Assembly: GCF_030532915.1 (NCBI RefSeq)
Contig: NZ_JAUNKD010000016.1
Span: 1-32,934 of the forward strand
From: Capnocytophaga sp.
GTDB taxonomy: Bacteria; Bacteroidota; Bacteroidia; Flavobacteriales; Flavobacteriaceae
Length of the DNA: 32,934 nucleotides
Direction: 5' to 3'
In this document: in pieces, positions 6,765 to 15,492 of the stretch
Position numbering within the stretch: the stretch's first letter is position 1
Layout of the letters: each line of letters starts with the position of its first letter
The notes under the pieces: generated by a model
The model's input: the letters and a program-made list of their open reading frames with translations, nothing else
Told to the model about the DNA's origin: nothing
The model's database searches: none
Translations under genes and position numbers: made by a program

Positions 6765-8155
6765 TGATGAAAAAAGTTCTTTTAATCACAATGGGGGCAT
6801 TGTTGGCTTCGTGCGTGGCTCGAAAACCTTATGAGCGACCTCAATTGCCTGCCGAGAATGCCTTCCGAAGCGAAACGATATCCCCTGACAGCCTCAGTTC
6901 CGCTGTTGTTTCTTGGAAAGATATTTTTACCGATTCACATCTGCAAACCTATATCAATAAGGCACTTACCAATAATCTTGACATTCGGGTTGCCCTACAA
7001 AACATCAATATCGCACAAAGTTATTTAAAGCAAGGCAAGCAAGGGTATTTGCCTACGTTTTCTTTAAATGCGGGCTATACCCACAGCACAGCGTCATTGA
7101 ACACTGCCACGGGGCGTTTGCAACCTGAACGGACTTTCAACAACCAATGGGACGCTATCGCCACAGCCTCGTGGGAAGCCGATATTTGGGGAAAGATTAG
7201 CACCCAAAATAAAGCCAATCAAGCTACTTTTTTGGTATCAACTGTGGCGCATCAAGCCGTGAAATCGCAAATCGTAGCGGCGCTCGCCACGGCTTACTAT
7301 CAGTTGCTGATGTACGACAAACAACAGCAGGTTCTTAATCAGACGATAAGTCTTCGAGAAGAAAGCCTGCTTACTACCCAACAACTCAAACAAGCCGGAA
7401 TCACCACCGAGGTTGCCGTACAACAAACCGAAGCCTTATTGCATAATGCACGCGCACAGCTCATTAGCGTAGAAAATAACATATGGGTATTGGAGAACTC
7501 AATAGCCGTATTGTTGGGTGAAACTCCGCAAAAGATTAGCCGAACAACCCTCGAAGCACAAGCCTTCCCGACGCACTTCCGGCAGGGGTATCCGTTGGCA
7601 TTGTTGGAAAATCGACCCGATGTGCGCCAAGCCGAAGCAAATTTAATGGCAGCTTTTGAGCTTACCAATGTTGCCCGAGCGGGCTTTTATCCCTCGTTTA
7701 CAATTACGGAAAGGGGAGGAGTAGGTGCTGAAAATCTGGCAGATTTGCTGTCTCCGCAGTCCTTATTGGCAACTATTGTTGGCGGACTTGCCCAGCCCAT
7801 TTTCAATCGGCGAAATATAAAAACCAATTACGAAGTGCAACAGGCTCGGCAAGAAATCGCTGTGCTGCAATTTCAAAAGTCGCTTCTCACGGCGAGCAAA
7901 GAAGTAGCCGATGCGATGCATCAGTTTAGCCGTCAAGATGAATATATTAATTTAAAGGAAAAAGAAACGGAAGCCTATAAAAAAGCGACTGATTATTCCA
8001 AAGAGCTTTTCAACAGCGGGTTGGCAAGTTATCTGGAAGTAATTACCGCCGAGGTGAACCGCCTGAATGCCGAACTGGCACTTGCTGCGGCAAAATTCAC
8101 CCGAATGCAATATGGAGTGTCGCTTTATAAAGCCCTTGGAGGCGGTTGGCGATAA
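6764..8155 (+). CDS. TolC-type outer-membrane efflux lipoprotein (NodT/OprM family)
   Basis: The outer-membrane channel of the efflux system. It has 463 residues, with a lipoprotein signal ending in LLASC (Cys17), followed by YERPQLP, which is typical of the NodT/OprM group. Two OEP repeats follow, with the recognisable ENRPDVRQAEANLMAAF and GFYPSFTITERGG segments and the closing VSLYKALGGGWR. ATG 6764 overlaps the adaptor stop by one base; ATG 6767 is an equally possible start. The usual gene order is adaptor, pump, channel; here the channel is second and the pump follows after a 616-bp gap. Confidence 0.95.
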   Translation: MMKKVLLITMGALLASCVARKPYERPQLPAENAFRSETISPDSLSSAVVSWKDIFTDSHLQTYINKALTNNLDIRVALQNINIAQSYLKQGKQGYLPTFSLNAGYTHSTASLNTATGRLQPERTFNNQWDAIATASWEADIWGKISTQNKANQATFLVSTVAHQAVKSQIVAALATAYYQLLMYDKQQQVLNQTISLREESLLTTQQLKQAGITTEVAVQQTEALLHNARAQLISVENNIWVLENSIAVLLGETPQKISRTTLEAQAFPTHFRQGYPLALLENRPDVRQAEANLMAAFELTNVARAGFYPSFTITERGGVGAENLADLLSPQSLLATIVGGLAQPIFNRRNIKTNYEVQQARQEIAVLQFQKSLLTASKEVADAMHQFSRQDEYINLKEKETEAYKKATDYSKELFNSGLASYLEVITAEVNRLNAELALAAAKFTRMQYGVSLYKALGGGWR

Positions 8156-8221
8156 AGAGCAGTCAAAAAGATGGTCTTTCTTTATTGATGGATGAAAATA
8201 GCTTTTCTACCGGAATCTTTT

Positions 8222-8603
8222 ACCTTTGTCAAGGTTGAAAGCTTTAATAAAGGTTATGAGGTGTTTTCAACTTCGGGTGAAGATAACTTTTTTGTCAGAG
8301 TTATTTACCTTTGTCAAAGTTGAAAACTTTAACAAAGGTTAGAGATGGTTTTTCAACTTCGGATGAAAGTAGTTTTCTGTGAGTAAAGTTTATTTTATCT
8401 TCGGGTGAAATTAACTTTTCTGTTGGAGTTCTTTACCTTTGTCAAAGTTGAAAACTTTTACAAAGGTTTGGAGGTGGTTTTCATCTTCGGATGAAGGTGT
8501 TTTTCTGTTAGTAAAGTTTATTTCATCTTTGGTTGAAAATAGTTTTTCTGTTATAATTTTACTTTTGTCAAAGTTGAAAAATTTAACAATAATTTGGAAG
8601 TGT
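8222..8603. repeat. Cluster of palindromic repeats between efflux genes
   Basis: The 616 bp between the channel and pump genes (8156-8771) hold no convincing gene. They contain four copies of a 33-bp imperfect palindrome at 8222-8254, 8307-8339, 8435-8467 and 8571-8603. The arms are ACCTTTGT and ACAAAGGT, with AAAGTT and AACTTT inside. The fourth copy is decayed. Between the palindromes are further partial copies of a unit with TTTTCTGT and CATCTTCGGATGAA. The unit lengths vary (starts 85, 128 and 136 bp apart). As RNA each palindrome would fold into a long hairpin. Confidence 0.85.
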
Positions 8604-8704
8604 TTTTCATCTTACTATAAAGGAAGTTGTTCTTTTAAAATGATTGTATTTAGTAAAAGAGAAAACAATCCGCCTTATTGATTTTTTATAAAAAAAAATG
8701 GAAT

Positions 8705-8723
8705 GTTAATACGTCATATTAAC
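8705..8723. promoter_or_regulatory. Inverted repeat upstream of the pump gene, possible operator
   Basis: GTTAATA, 5 nt, TATTAAC: a perfect 7-bp inverted repeat about 50 nt before the pump start. Size and position would suit a dimeric repressor such as a TetR or MarR family protein. No regulator gene is nearby. Confidence 0.4.
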
Positions 8724-8771
8724 GGATTAAATTCATAACTATATTGAATAACCTATTTTTAATACTATATT

Positions 8772-11700
8772 ATGGTAAAAATATTTCTTGATAGACCCGT
8801 ACTTTCTACGGTTATTTCCATACTGATTGTAATTTTAGGCATACTCGGAATTACGGCTTTGCCCATTTCACAATATCCGGACATCGCGCCAGTTACGGTA
8901 CAGGTGTCGGCAAACTATACGGGTGCCAATGCCGAAACGGTGTTGCGTTCGGTGGTTGTGCCTCTGGAAGAGCAAATTAACGGGGTTGAGAATATGGACT
9001 ATATCACCTCGACGGCTACCAATAACGGTTCAGCCTCTATTAATGTGTACTTTAAGCAAGGAACTGACCCTGATATAGCCGTGGTGAACGTGCAGAATCG
9101 CGTGGCGCGTGCCAACGCTTTGTTGCCTGCCGAGGTGATACGCGCAGGGATTATTACCCAGAAACAGAACTCAGGGGCACTGATGTTTTTGTCTTTTTAC
9201 ACCGAAAATCCGAAGCTCGACGCCGTATTTGTGCAGAATTATATGAATATAAATATCATACCTGCCATCAAGCGTATTCGTGGAGTGGGTGATGCCTCGG
9301 TGTTCGGCGCAAAAGATTACTCGATGCGCATTTGGTTACAGCCCGACAAATTAGCGGCATATGGTCTTAATCCGTCGGACGTGAATGCTGCCATTACCGA
9401 CCAAAGCCGTGAAGCAGCAGCCGGTACACTCGGACAAAATTCAGGTAGTTCTTACGAGTATGTGATACGCTACAAAGGTAAATATAATGAAGTTCAAGAG
9501 TATGAGAATATCGTTATCAAGGCATTAGACGGGGGGCGCATACTTCGTTTGAAAGATGTCGCTGAAATTGAGTTGGGTTCACTCTCGTATGCCGGTTTCT
9601 CGAAAAATAACGAGTACCAAGCCATTTCAATGGGTATTTTCCAAACGCCGGGTTCCAACGCGCGTGAGATTATTAATGATATCAAGGCATATTTGAAGTC
9701 CGTTGAACCGACTTTGCCCGAGGGTATCAAATGTAGCATTAATTACGACTCGAATGAGTTCCTTGATGCGTCTATCGCTAAGGTACTTACAACCTTGTTG
9801 GAGGCATTCCTGTTGGTTTTTGTGGTGGTTTACATCTTTTTGCAAGATTTCCGCTCTACGCTTATCCCTGCTATTGCGGTTCCGGTATCGATTATCGGTA
9901 CGTTTTTCTTTCTTAATCTGTTTGGGTACTCTATCAATCTTCTGACATTGTTCGCTTTGGTGCTGGCGATAGGTATCGTGGTGGATGACGCCATTATTGT
10001 TGTGGAGGCGGTACACGCCAAGATGGAACAAACGGGTGAAAAAGCCAAGCGGGCGACCGAGTCGGCAATGCACGAGATTACCGGCGCTATCATTTCGGTA
10101 ACTTTGGTTATGGCGGCAGTTTTCGTTCCCGTAACGTTTATAGGGGGCACCACGGGGGTTTTCTATAAACAATTCGGGATTACGCTCATCGTTTCAATTG
10201 TTATATCAGCTGTCAATGCTTTGACACTCAGCCCCGTTTTGTGTTCGCTTTTTTTAAAACCGCACGGCGATAAGGCATATCAGGAAAAGTCATTTATGGG
10301 GAAATTTTTCCATAAGTTTAACATTGCTTTTGATGCCGCTACCAAACGTTACGGGAAGACGTTCACGTTTTTTCTTCGTCATAAATGGGTAACCTTGGTG
10401 CTTTTCGGTTTGGCAGCCGGCGGGATTTTTGTAAGTAACGACCGGATGAAAACGGGCTTTGTGCCAAACGAGGATAGTGGGTTCATTATGATAAACGCCG
10501 AGCTAATCCCCGGTGCATCAATGGAGCGTACGGCAAGTGTGATGCAACAGGTTCAGGATAGGCTTCGAGGTATTCCGGGTGTGGAGCGTGTTGTGTTTAT
10601 TACGGGGCGCAACATTATATCGGGAGCAGGGAGTAACAACGGTATGGGCTTTTTGCCGTTGAAACCCATTTCGGAACGCGCAAAAGACCCTGACCAGTCC
10701 ATTGAGGTAATTTTGCGTAAAGCTTTCGGAGCGGTAGCTGACATTCCGGAAGCAAAGATTATTTTCTTTCAACCGCCACCCGTTCCCGGTTTTGGGATGA
10801 GCTCCGGATTTTCAATGGTGTTGCTTGATAAGGCGGGCGGTTCTATCAGTGAACTTAATAATACGACGCAACAGTTTCTGCAGACGCTTAATCAACGACC
10901 TGAAATTCAGTACGTACAAACTTCGTTTAACGTAAACTTTCCGCAGTACGAACTTAATATTAACGTGGAACGTGCGGCGCAGTCAGGGGTTTCGGTAACG
11001 TCAATTCTTTCAGCCTTACAGAATTATATAGGAGGATTGTACGCCACGGATTTTACCAAATTTGGGAAACAATTTCGGGTGATGGTGCAATCATTTCCCG
11101 ATGCGCGTAAAGATTTGCAAAGCCTTGACGGACTCACGGTTCGCACCACATCAGGGCAGATGGCACCTATTTCACAATTTGTTACGTTGGAACGCACTTT
11201 TGGACCGCAGAGCGTGAATCGTTACAACCTGTTTACATCGGTGTCACTCACGGGAGCCAATGCCGAAGGATACAGTACGGGCGATGCTATTAAAGCGGTG
11301 CAAGAAGTTGCATCAGAGCAACTTGGAGCAAATTATGGCATTGATTACACGGGTATCACTCGCGAGGAGCAAAATGCGGGTTCGCAAACGATTATCATAT
11401 TTATGTTGTCGTTGATTTTCACGTATTTCATTCTCTCGGCTCAGTATGAAAGTTATTTACTTCCGTTGGCGGTGTTGTGTTCGCTTCCGTTCGGGATTAT
11501 GGGAGCGTATTTGGGGCAGTGGATAATGGGCTTGGAAAATAATATTTACTTTCAGATATCGCTCATTATGCTCATTGGGTTGCTGGCTAAAAATGCCATT
11601 TTGATAGTTGAGTTTGCGGTGCAACGGCGTCATCACGGCGAAAGTCTGTCAAAATCAGCGATTAATGCGGCAATGGCACGGCTTCGTCCTATTTTGATGA

Positions 11701-11909
11701 CTTCATTTGCGTTTATCATCGGGTTATTGCCTTTGGTTTTTGCCGGTGGAGTAGGGGCTGCGGGCAATCGGTCGGTAGCTACGGGAGCGGTGAGTGGGTT
11801 GCTCATCGGAACTTTTATCGGGCTGATTGTTATTCCGGTGTTATACGTGATTTTCCAGTGGTTACAAGAAAAAGTAACGGGAGTTTCTAAAAGAGAAACA
11901 GTACAATAA
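8772..11909 (+). CDS. RND multidrug efflux pump, HAE1 family (AcrB-like)
   Basis: The inner-membrane, proton-driven pump of the tripartite system. It has 1045 residues, normal for the family, beginning with MVKIFLDRPVLSTVISI and the PISQYPDIAPVTVQV segment near residue 32. The twelve membrane segments and two large periplasmic loops are in the usual order. The proton-relay residues are present: Asp405 and Asp406 in GIVVDDAIIVVE and Lys940 in GLLAKNAILIVEFA. It lacks an adjacent regulator. The start follows a long AT-rich leader with a 7-bp inverted repeat. It probably belongs with the adaptor and channel genes upstream but may have its own promoter because of the repeat-filled gap. Confidence 0.97.
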   Translation: MVKIFLDRPVLSTVISILIVILGILGITALPISQYPDIAPVTVQVSANYTGANAETVLRSVVVPLEEQINGVENMDYITSTATNNGSASINVYFKQGTDPDIAVVNVQNRVARANALLPAEVIRAGIITQKQNSGALMFLSFYTENPKLDAVFVQNYMNINIIPAIKRIRGVGDASVFGAKDYSMRIWLQPDKLAAYGLNPSDVNAAITDQSREAAAGTLGQNSGSSYEYVIRYKGKYNEVQEYENIVIKALDGGRILRLKDVAEIELGSLSYAGFSKNNEYQAISMGIFQTPGSNAREIINDIKAYLKSVEPTLPEGIKCSINYDSNEFLDASIAKVLTTLLEAFLLVFVVVYIFLQDFRSTLIPAIAVPVSIIGTFFFLNLFGYSINLLTLFALVLAIGIVVDDAIIVVEAVHAKMEQTGEKAKRATESAMHEITGAIISVTLVMAAVFVPVTFIGGTTGVFYKQFGITLIVSIVISAVNALTLSPVLCSLFLKPHGDKAYQEKSFMGKFFHKFNIAFDAATKRYGKTFTFFLRHKWVTLVLFGLAAGGIFVSNDRMKTGFVPNEDSGFIMINAELIPGASMERTASVMQQVQDRLRGIPGVERVVFITGRNIISGAGSNNGMGFLPLKPISERAKDPDQSIEVILRKAFGAVADIPEAKIIFFQPPPVPGFGMSSGFSMVLLDKAGGSISELNNTTQQFLQTLNQRPEIQYVQTSFNVNFPQYELNINVERAAQSGVSVTSILSALQNYIGGLYATDFTKFGKQFRVMVQSFPDARKDLQSLDGLTVRTTSGQMAPISQFVTLERTFGPQSVNRYNLFTSVSLTGANAEGYSTGDAIKAVQEVASEQLGANYGIDYTGITREEQNAGSQTIIIFMLSLIFTYFILSAQYESYLLPLAVLCSLPFGIMGAYLGQWIMGLENNIYFQISLIMLIGLLAKNAILIVEFAVQRRHHGESLSKSAINAAMARLRPILMTSFAFIIGLLPLVFAGGVGAAGNRSVATGAVSGLLIGTFIGLIVIPVLYVIFQWLQEKVTGVSKRETVQ

Positions 11910-11948
11910 CAGAAATAAACTAATTTATTGGTTAGGTTTTCAATATTA

Positions 11949-11987
11949 AAACCCCACGTGTAATTTTTTAGATTACTTGTGGGGTTT
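11949..11987 (+). terminator. Terminator after the pump gene
   Basis: Outer stem AAACCCCAC (11949-11957) with GTGGGGTTT (11979-11987), plus an inner GTAAT/ATTAC pairing, followed by a T-rich run at 11988-11994. Confidence 0.85.
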
Positions 11988-11999
11988 GTTTTTTACTTA

Positions 12000-12025
12000 A
12001 AAAGGTTGCCATTTGGCAACCTTTT
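12000..12025. terminator. Second hairpin, probable terminator for the minus-strand gene
   Basis: An 11-bp perfect stem, AAAAGGTTGCC with GGCAACCTTTT, loop ATTT. On the minus strand it is followed by a T-rich tract, so it fits the Cys-rich protein gene that ends at 12063. Confidence 0.8.
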
Positions 12026-12062
12026 GAGGAACTAAATTAAATAATTCTTACGATTAACTGAA

Positions 12063-12308
12063 TTAAGCCTTTGCTTCCGGAGCCCAAGAGGCACATAACA
12101 TTTCGGTAGATGCTTTTTCAGGGTGTGCACATTTGCTGGTTTTGAATCGCACGCAAGTACCACAACTGATGGCATCTTTGGCAGCGATAGTCATATCAAA
12201 ACTATCACAAGTGTACTTAACTTCTACTTTTGTGTTATGCACTCCGCAAATGTTGTTTTCTTGTAGGTTTTGGCAGTTTATACAACCGCTTGTTAATCTG
12301 ATTGCCAT
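12063..12308 (-). CDS. Small protein with a duplicated four-cysteine motif
   Basis: An 81-residue soluble protein of unknown function with eight cysteines in two similar sets. Cys9, Cys12, Cys21 and Cys34 form C-x2-C-x8-C-x12-C. Cys49, Cys52, Cys60 and Cys72 form C-x2-C-x7-C-x11-C. Each set also has a His shortly after its third Cys (His24, His62) and ends with an aromatic residue two positions past its last Cys-Asp/Ala-Ser. This suggests a tandem duplication of one metal-binding unit, for zinc or an iron-sulfur cluster. The second half resembles the C-x2-C...C-x-x-P...C-x2-W pattern seen in small HiPIP-like subunits. No neighbour gives a role. It has its own promoter and terminator. Confidence 0.82.
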   Translation of the reverse strand: MAIRLTSGCINCQNLQENNICGVHNTKVEVKYTCDSFDMTIAAKDAISCGTCVRFKTSKCAHPEKASTEMLCASWAPEAKA

Positions 12309-12351
12309 AATCTTTATTTTTTATTGTTATTAATTCGTTTAAATTCTGGTG

Positions 12352-12382
12352 CAAATGTATGGCAAGAATCAATTAGAAACAA
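12352..12382 (-). promoter_or_regulatory. Promoter of the Cys-rich protein gene
   Basis: On the minus strand TTG (12380-12382), 20 nt, TACATTTG (12352-12359), matching both consensus elements. The leader is about 40 nt. Confidence 0.65.
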
Positions 12383-12808
12383 TATAAATAATTAATTTTC
12401 AGCTATTTGTATTTAGATTGATTTTACATTTTGTTTATTTTGAAACGGAATAAATAAAGCGATTATTGTTTTTGGTAGTTAAATACAGGGATTGTGCCGT
12501 GAAAAATTATTTAGACCGATATAAAAGAAGAGAAAATTTACGTTCCCTGAAAATTTGTAATTTTTTACAACAAATGATTATTCTTTTTTAGAATGAAAAA
12601 AAATAATTAATTTACTGAATTCATATTTTACACGCTTACAATCAGTTCCGAATTAAAAAGAGTTAAAAGTATTAAATGTTGCATTTTTGTTGAAAAAAAA
12701 TATAAAATTTTCTTTTTTTCTCACTTTTTTTTTGTAATTTTACATCGCCAAAAAATAGGGTTATACAGTTAATAATTACAATATATAATAATAACAAAAT
12801 CAAAAGTT
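12383..12808. other. Long AT-rich intergenic region upstream of pckA
   Basis: No gene is supported here. An inverted repeat TTGTAA, 4 nt, TTACAA at 12555-12570 could bind a regulator. A weak -7-like core TAATTTTA at 12735-12742, followed by CATCG, lies about 65 nt before the pckA start and resembles the one before pfkA (20539-20546). The leader just before the ATG is A-rich, as in highly expressed Bacteroidota genes. Confidence 0.55.
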
Positions 12809-14392
12809 ATGAGTAAATCAAAAACAATTTCAGTTGAGAATTACGGAATTAAAAATGCAAACGTACGCTACCAACTTTCAGCCGACGAGTTGCACAAAGA
12901 AGCCATCGCAAAAGGAGTAGCCGAAGAAGCCAACTCTGGAGCGTTATCAATCAAAACAGGAAAATTTACAGGGCGTTCACCACAAGACCGCTTCATCGTA
13001 AAAGATGGCATCACCAAAGACCGCGTATGGTGGGGGAAAGTGAACATTCCGTTCGATGCAGCAAAATTCGACGCTCTTTACGATAAAGTAATGGCATATC
13101 TTTCCGGAAAGGAAATATTCGTTCACGACGGATATGTATGTGCCGACCCGAACTACCGCACAAACGTTCGTACCATTGCCGAGCTTCCTTGGAGTGCACA
13201 ATTCGTGTACAATATGTTCCTTCGTTTGGAAGACAGCGAAGTAGAGAACTTCAAAGAAGAGTGGTTGGTAATCAACGCACCCGGATTTTTAGCTGACCCG
13301 GCCGTTGACGGAACTCGTCAGTCAAACTTTGCTATTTTGAACTTCACTCGCAAAGTGGCTCTTATCGGTGGAACAGGTTACCCAGGGGAAATGAAAAAAG
13401 GTATTTTCTCGGCTCTTAACTTCGTACTCCCTGTATTCAAAAATACAATGCCGATGCACTGTTCTGCAAACGTTGGTAAAGACGGTGATACAGCGATTTT
13501 CTTCGGACTTTCAGGAACAGGAAAAACAACGCTTTCAGCTGACCCGAACCGTCACCTAATCGGAGATGACGAGCACGGCTGGACACCGGAGAACACCGTA
13601 TTTAACTTTGAAGGTGGTTGCTACGCAAAAGTAGTAGATTTGACTGCTGAAAAAGAACCGGAAATTTTCCGTGCTATCAAAAAAGGAGCGATTCTTGAAA
13701 ATATTGTAATGGATGCCAAAGGTGAAGTGGATTTTGCTGATACTTCAATCACTGAAAACACGCGCGTTTCTTACCCAATCTATCATATTGACAACATTCA
13801 ACCGGGGTCAATCGGGAAAAATCCTAAAAACATTTTCTTCTTGACTTTCGATGCTTACGGAGTGTTGCCTCCAATCTCTAAATTAACTCCGGAACAAGCT
13901 GCATATCAGTTCGTTTCAGGATATACTTCAAAAGTTGCCGGAACAGAAGTAGGAATTACCACGCCGCAAAAAACATTCTCGGCTTGTTTCGGGGCTGCCT
14001 TTATGCCGCTTCATCCGGCTGAATACGGAAAAATGTTGGCTGAAAAAATCGAGAAGTCAGGCGTAAACGTATGGCTTGTAAACACAGGTTACAACGGAAA
14101 AATGAAACGTTGCAGCTTGAAAGACACACGTGCTTTGATTACAGCGGCGCTTACCGGAGCGTTGGATAAAGTGGAGTACAAAGAATTGCCAATCTTCGGA
14201 TTTGGAGTGCCACAATCTTGCGAAGGAGTTTCTGACCAAGCAATTTTGAATCCGGAAAACACTTGGGACGACAAAGCTCAGTTCGCTGCGAAATCAAAAG
14301 AATTGGCTGAGGCTTTCCTACAAAACTTCAAAGACAAAGGATTTGAGCAAGGAGCTGACGCACAAGTTCTTAAAGGAGCACCAAAATTGTAA
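12809..14392 (+). CDS. pckA: Phosphoenolpyruvate carboxykinase (ATP)
   Basis: Interconverts oxaloacetate and phosphoenolpyruvate with ATP/ADP in the cytosol. In capnophilic anaerobes it often runs toward oxaloacetate, fixing CO2 for fumarate reduction; whether it does so here is inference. The 527-residue length is normal. The P-loop GLSGTGKTTLSADP spans about residues 233-246, with Lys239 for the nucleotide, followed by LIGDDEHGW for the metal and FNFEGGCYAK. GRSPQDRFIV near residue 54 is the substrate-binding segment. It stands alone, between a long upstream region and a strong terminator. Confidence 0.97.
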   Translation: MSKSKTISVENYGIKNANVRYQLSADELHKEAIAKGVAEEANSGALSIKTGKFTGRSPQDRFIVKDGITKDRVWWGKVNIPFDAAKFDALYDKVMAYLSGKEIFVHDGYVCADPNYRTNVRTIAELPWSAQFVYNMFLRLEDSEVENFKEEWLVINAPGFLADPAVDGTRQSNFAILNFTRKVALIGGTGYPGEMKKGIFSALNFVLPVFKNTMPMHCSANVGKDGDTAIFFGLSGTGKTTLSADPNRHLIGDDEHGWTPENTVFNFEGGCYAKVVDLTAEKEPEIFRAIKKGAILENIVMDAKGEVDFADTSITENTRVSYPIYHIDNIQPGSIGKNPKNIFFLTFDAYGVLPPISKLTPEQAAYQFVSGYTSKVAGTEVGITTPQKTFSACFGAAFMPLHPAEYGKMLAEKIEKSGVNVWLVNTGYNGKMKRCSLKDTRALITAALTGALDKVEYKELPIFGFGVPQSCEGVSDQAILNPENTWDDKAQFAAKSKELAEAFLQNFKDKGFEQGADAQVLKGAPKL

Positions 14393-14416
14393 AATACTGT
14401 TTATGATTTTAAATAG

Positions 14417-14446
14417 AAAAGTTGCCCAAACCTGTGGGCAACTTTT
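14417..14446 (+). terminator. pckA terminator
   Basis: A 12-bp stem with core GTTGCCCA and TGGGCAAC (14417-14428 with 14435-14446), a 6-nt loop and a run of seven T. Confidence 0.9.
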
Positions 14447-14480
14447 TTTATGTTGTAAAATCAAAAGTTTATGTAAATTT

Positions 14481-14600
14481 TACCTATATGCGATTAAAAC
14501 TATTAAAGTTGCTAAAAATCAGCAAGTTGAATTCTTTAAACAAGAATTGAAAGAAGCCACACAAGCCGAATTTGAAAAGGCAATTCTTGAAGTGAAGTAG
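14481..14600 (+). pseudogene. Possible 5'-truncated gene remnant
   Basis: A 39-codon open stretch ending in TAG at 14598 reads like real protein: AIKTIKVAKNQQVEFFKQEL followed by a charged helix ending in EKAILEVK. No ATG, GTG or TTG start lies in frame between the pckA terminator and this stretch. The open frame continues upstream only through the terminator and into pckA. It may be the tail of a lost gene, or a short gene with a rare start codon. I do not recognise the family. Confidence 0.3.
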
Positions 14601-14628
14601 CTTATAAGTTCAAAACAAAATTAATAAC

Positions 14629-14662
14629 AAAAAAATGCGGAGCAATATCTCCGCATTTTTTT
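14629..14662. terminator. Bidirectional terminator before uppP
   Basis: A 14-bp perfect stem with core ATGCGGAG and CTCCGCAT, loop CAATAT, flanked by A and T runs so that it works on both strands. It ends the minus-strand uppP transcript. Confidence 0.9.
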
Positions 14663-14673
14663 GTCTTAAAATT

Positions 14674-15492
14674 TTAATTTTGGGAATAAAAATAAATAAG
14701 TAATACTATGCCGACGATAATTCGGTAATAACCCCAAATTTTAAATCCGTATTTGGTTAATAAATGAATGAATGATTTCACGGCGATTAAGGCAACGATG
14801 AAAGCCACAATGTTTCCGATGATGAAAATCTGAATGTTTTCAGTTGATGCCAAAATCATTTCGTAACCTTTTTGTGCATTTTCAGTGCCTTCACCCCACG
14901 TTTTTACAAAGATGGAATAGACCGTTACGGCAAGCATCGTGGGTACGGCCAAGAAGAATGAAAATTCGGCGGCAGCTTTTCGGCTCAGCCCTTGTGTCAT
15001 TCCTCCAATGATGGAAGCTGCCGAACGCGATGTGCCGGGCATCATCGCCAAACATTGCCAAAAACCAATAATGACCGCTTTTTTCAGTGAAATTTCTTTT
15101 TCATTGTTTATCTTTGGATTTTTAAACCAATTATCGGCAAATAAAAGTACAATTCCGCCTAAAATAAGCACAATTGAAATGGCAATTTGATTGCCGAGCA
15201 CGTCTTCGATTTTGTCATCGAACAATTTCCCTAAAATAAGCGCGGGAACTACGGCGCAAGCCAGTTTTATGTAAAAATTAAAATTTGAAAAATCAAAAAA
15301 CTTTTTCCAGTAAAGTACTACCACTGAAAGGATTGCCCCGAATTGAATGGAAACTTGAAACATCTTTAAAAACTCAGATTCTTCAATGCCTAACAGCGAT
15401 GCGGTAAAGCCCATATGTGCCGTTGATGAAATGGGCAGATACTCGGTTAGTCCTTCAATTATGGCAATGATGATGGCTTGAATGGTGTTCAT
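14674..15492 (-). CDS. uppP: Undecaprenyl-diphosphate phosphatase
   Basis: Dephosphorylates undecaprenyl pyrophosphate to recycle the lipid carrier of peptidoglycan and other envelope polymers. It also underlies intrinsic bacitracin resistance. The 272-residue multi-span membrane protein has the two signature motifs: EGLTEYLPISSTAH at residues 13-26, with Glu17 and His26, and PGTSRSAASIIGG near residue 152. Its ATG overlaps the last base of the preceding DUF3098 stop codon, so it is translationally coupled and last in the ftsX-DUF3098-uppP operon. Confidence 0.96.
   Translation of the reverse strand: MNTIQAIIIAIIEGLTEYLPISSTAHMGFTASLLGIEESEFLKMFQVSIQFGAILSVVVLYWKKFFDFSNFNFYIKLACAVVPALILGKLFDDKIEDVLGNQIAISIVLILGGIVLLFADNWFKNPKINNEKEISLKKAVIIGFWQCLAMMPGTSRSAASIIGGMTQGLSRKAAAEFSFFLAVPTMLAVTVYSIFVKTWGEGTENAQKGYEMILASTENIQIFIIGNIVAFIVALIAVKSFIHLLTKYGFKIWGYYRIIVGIVLLIYFYSQN

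Noticed and set aside
8222-8467. TACCTTTG in the hairpins as tandem promoters for the pump
   Set aside because: The -7-like box matches but no TTG sits 19-23 nt upstream in the copies examined, so a promoter is not supported.
8439-8681. An 80-codon open frame with an internal repeat
   Set aside because: It is produced by the palindromic repeat units; the protein repeat mirrors the DNA repeat and no start signal or family match exists.
9627-10172. A 181-codon minus-strand open frame
   Set aside because: It lies entirely opposite the RND pump gene, whose residues are conserved; an antisense shadow.
14343-14480. Upstream part of the open frame leading into 14481-14600
   Set aside because: It overlaps the end of pckA in another frame and runs through the pckA terminator; only the downstream part looks protein-like.
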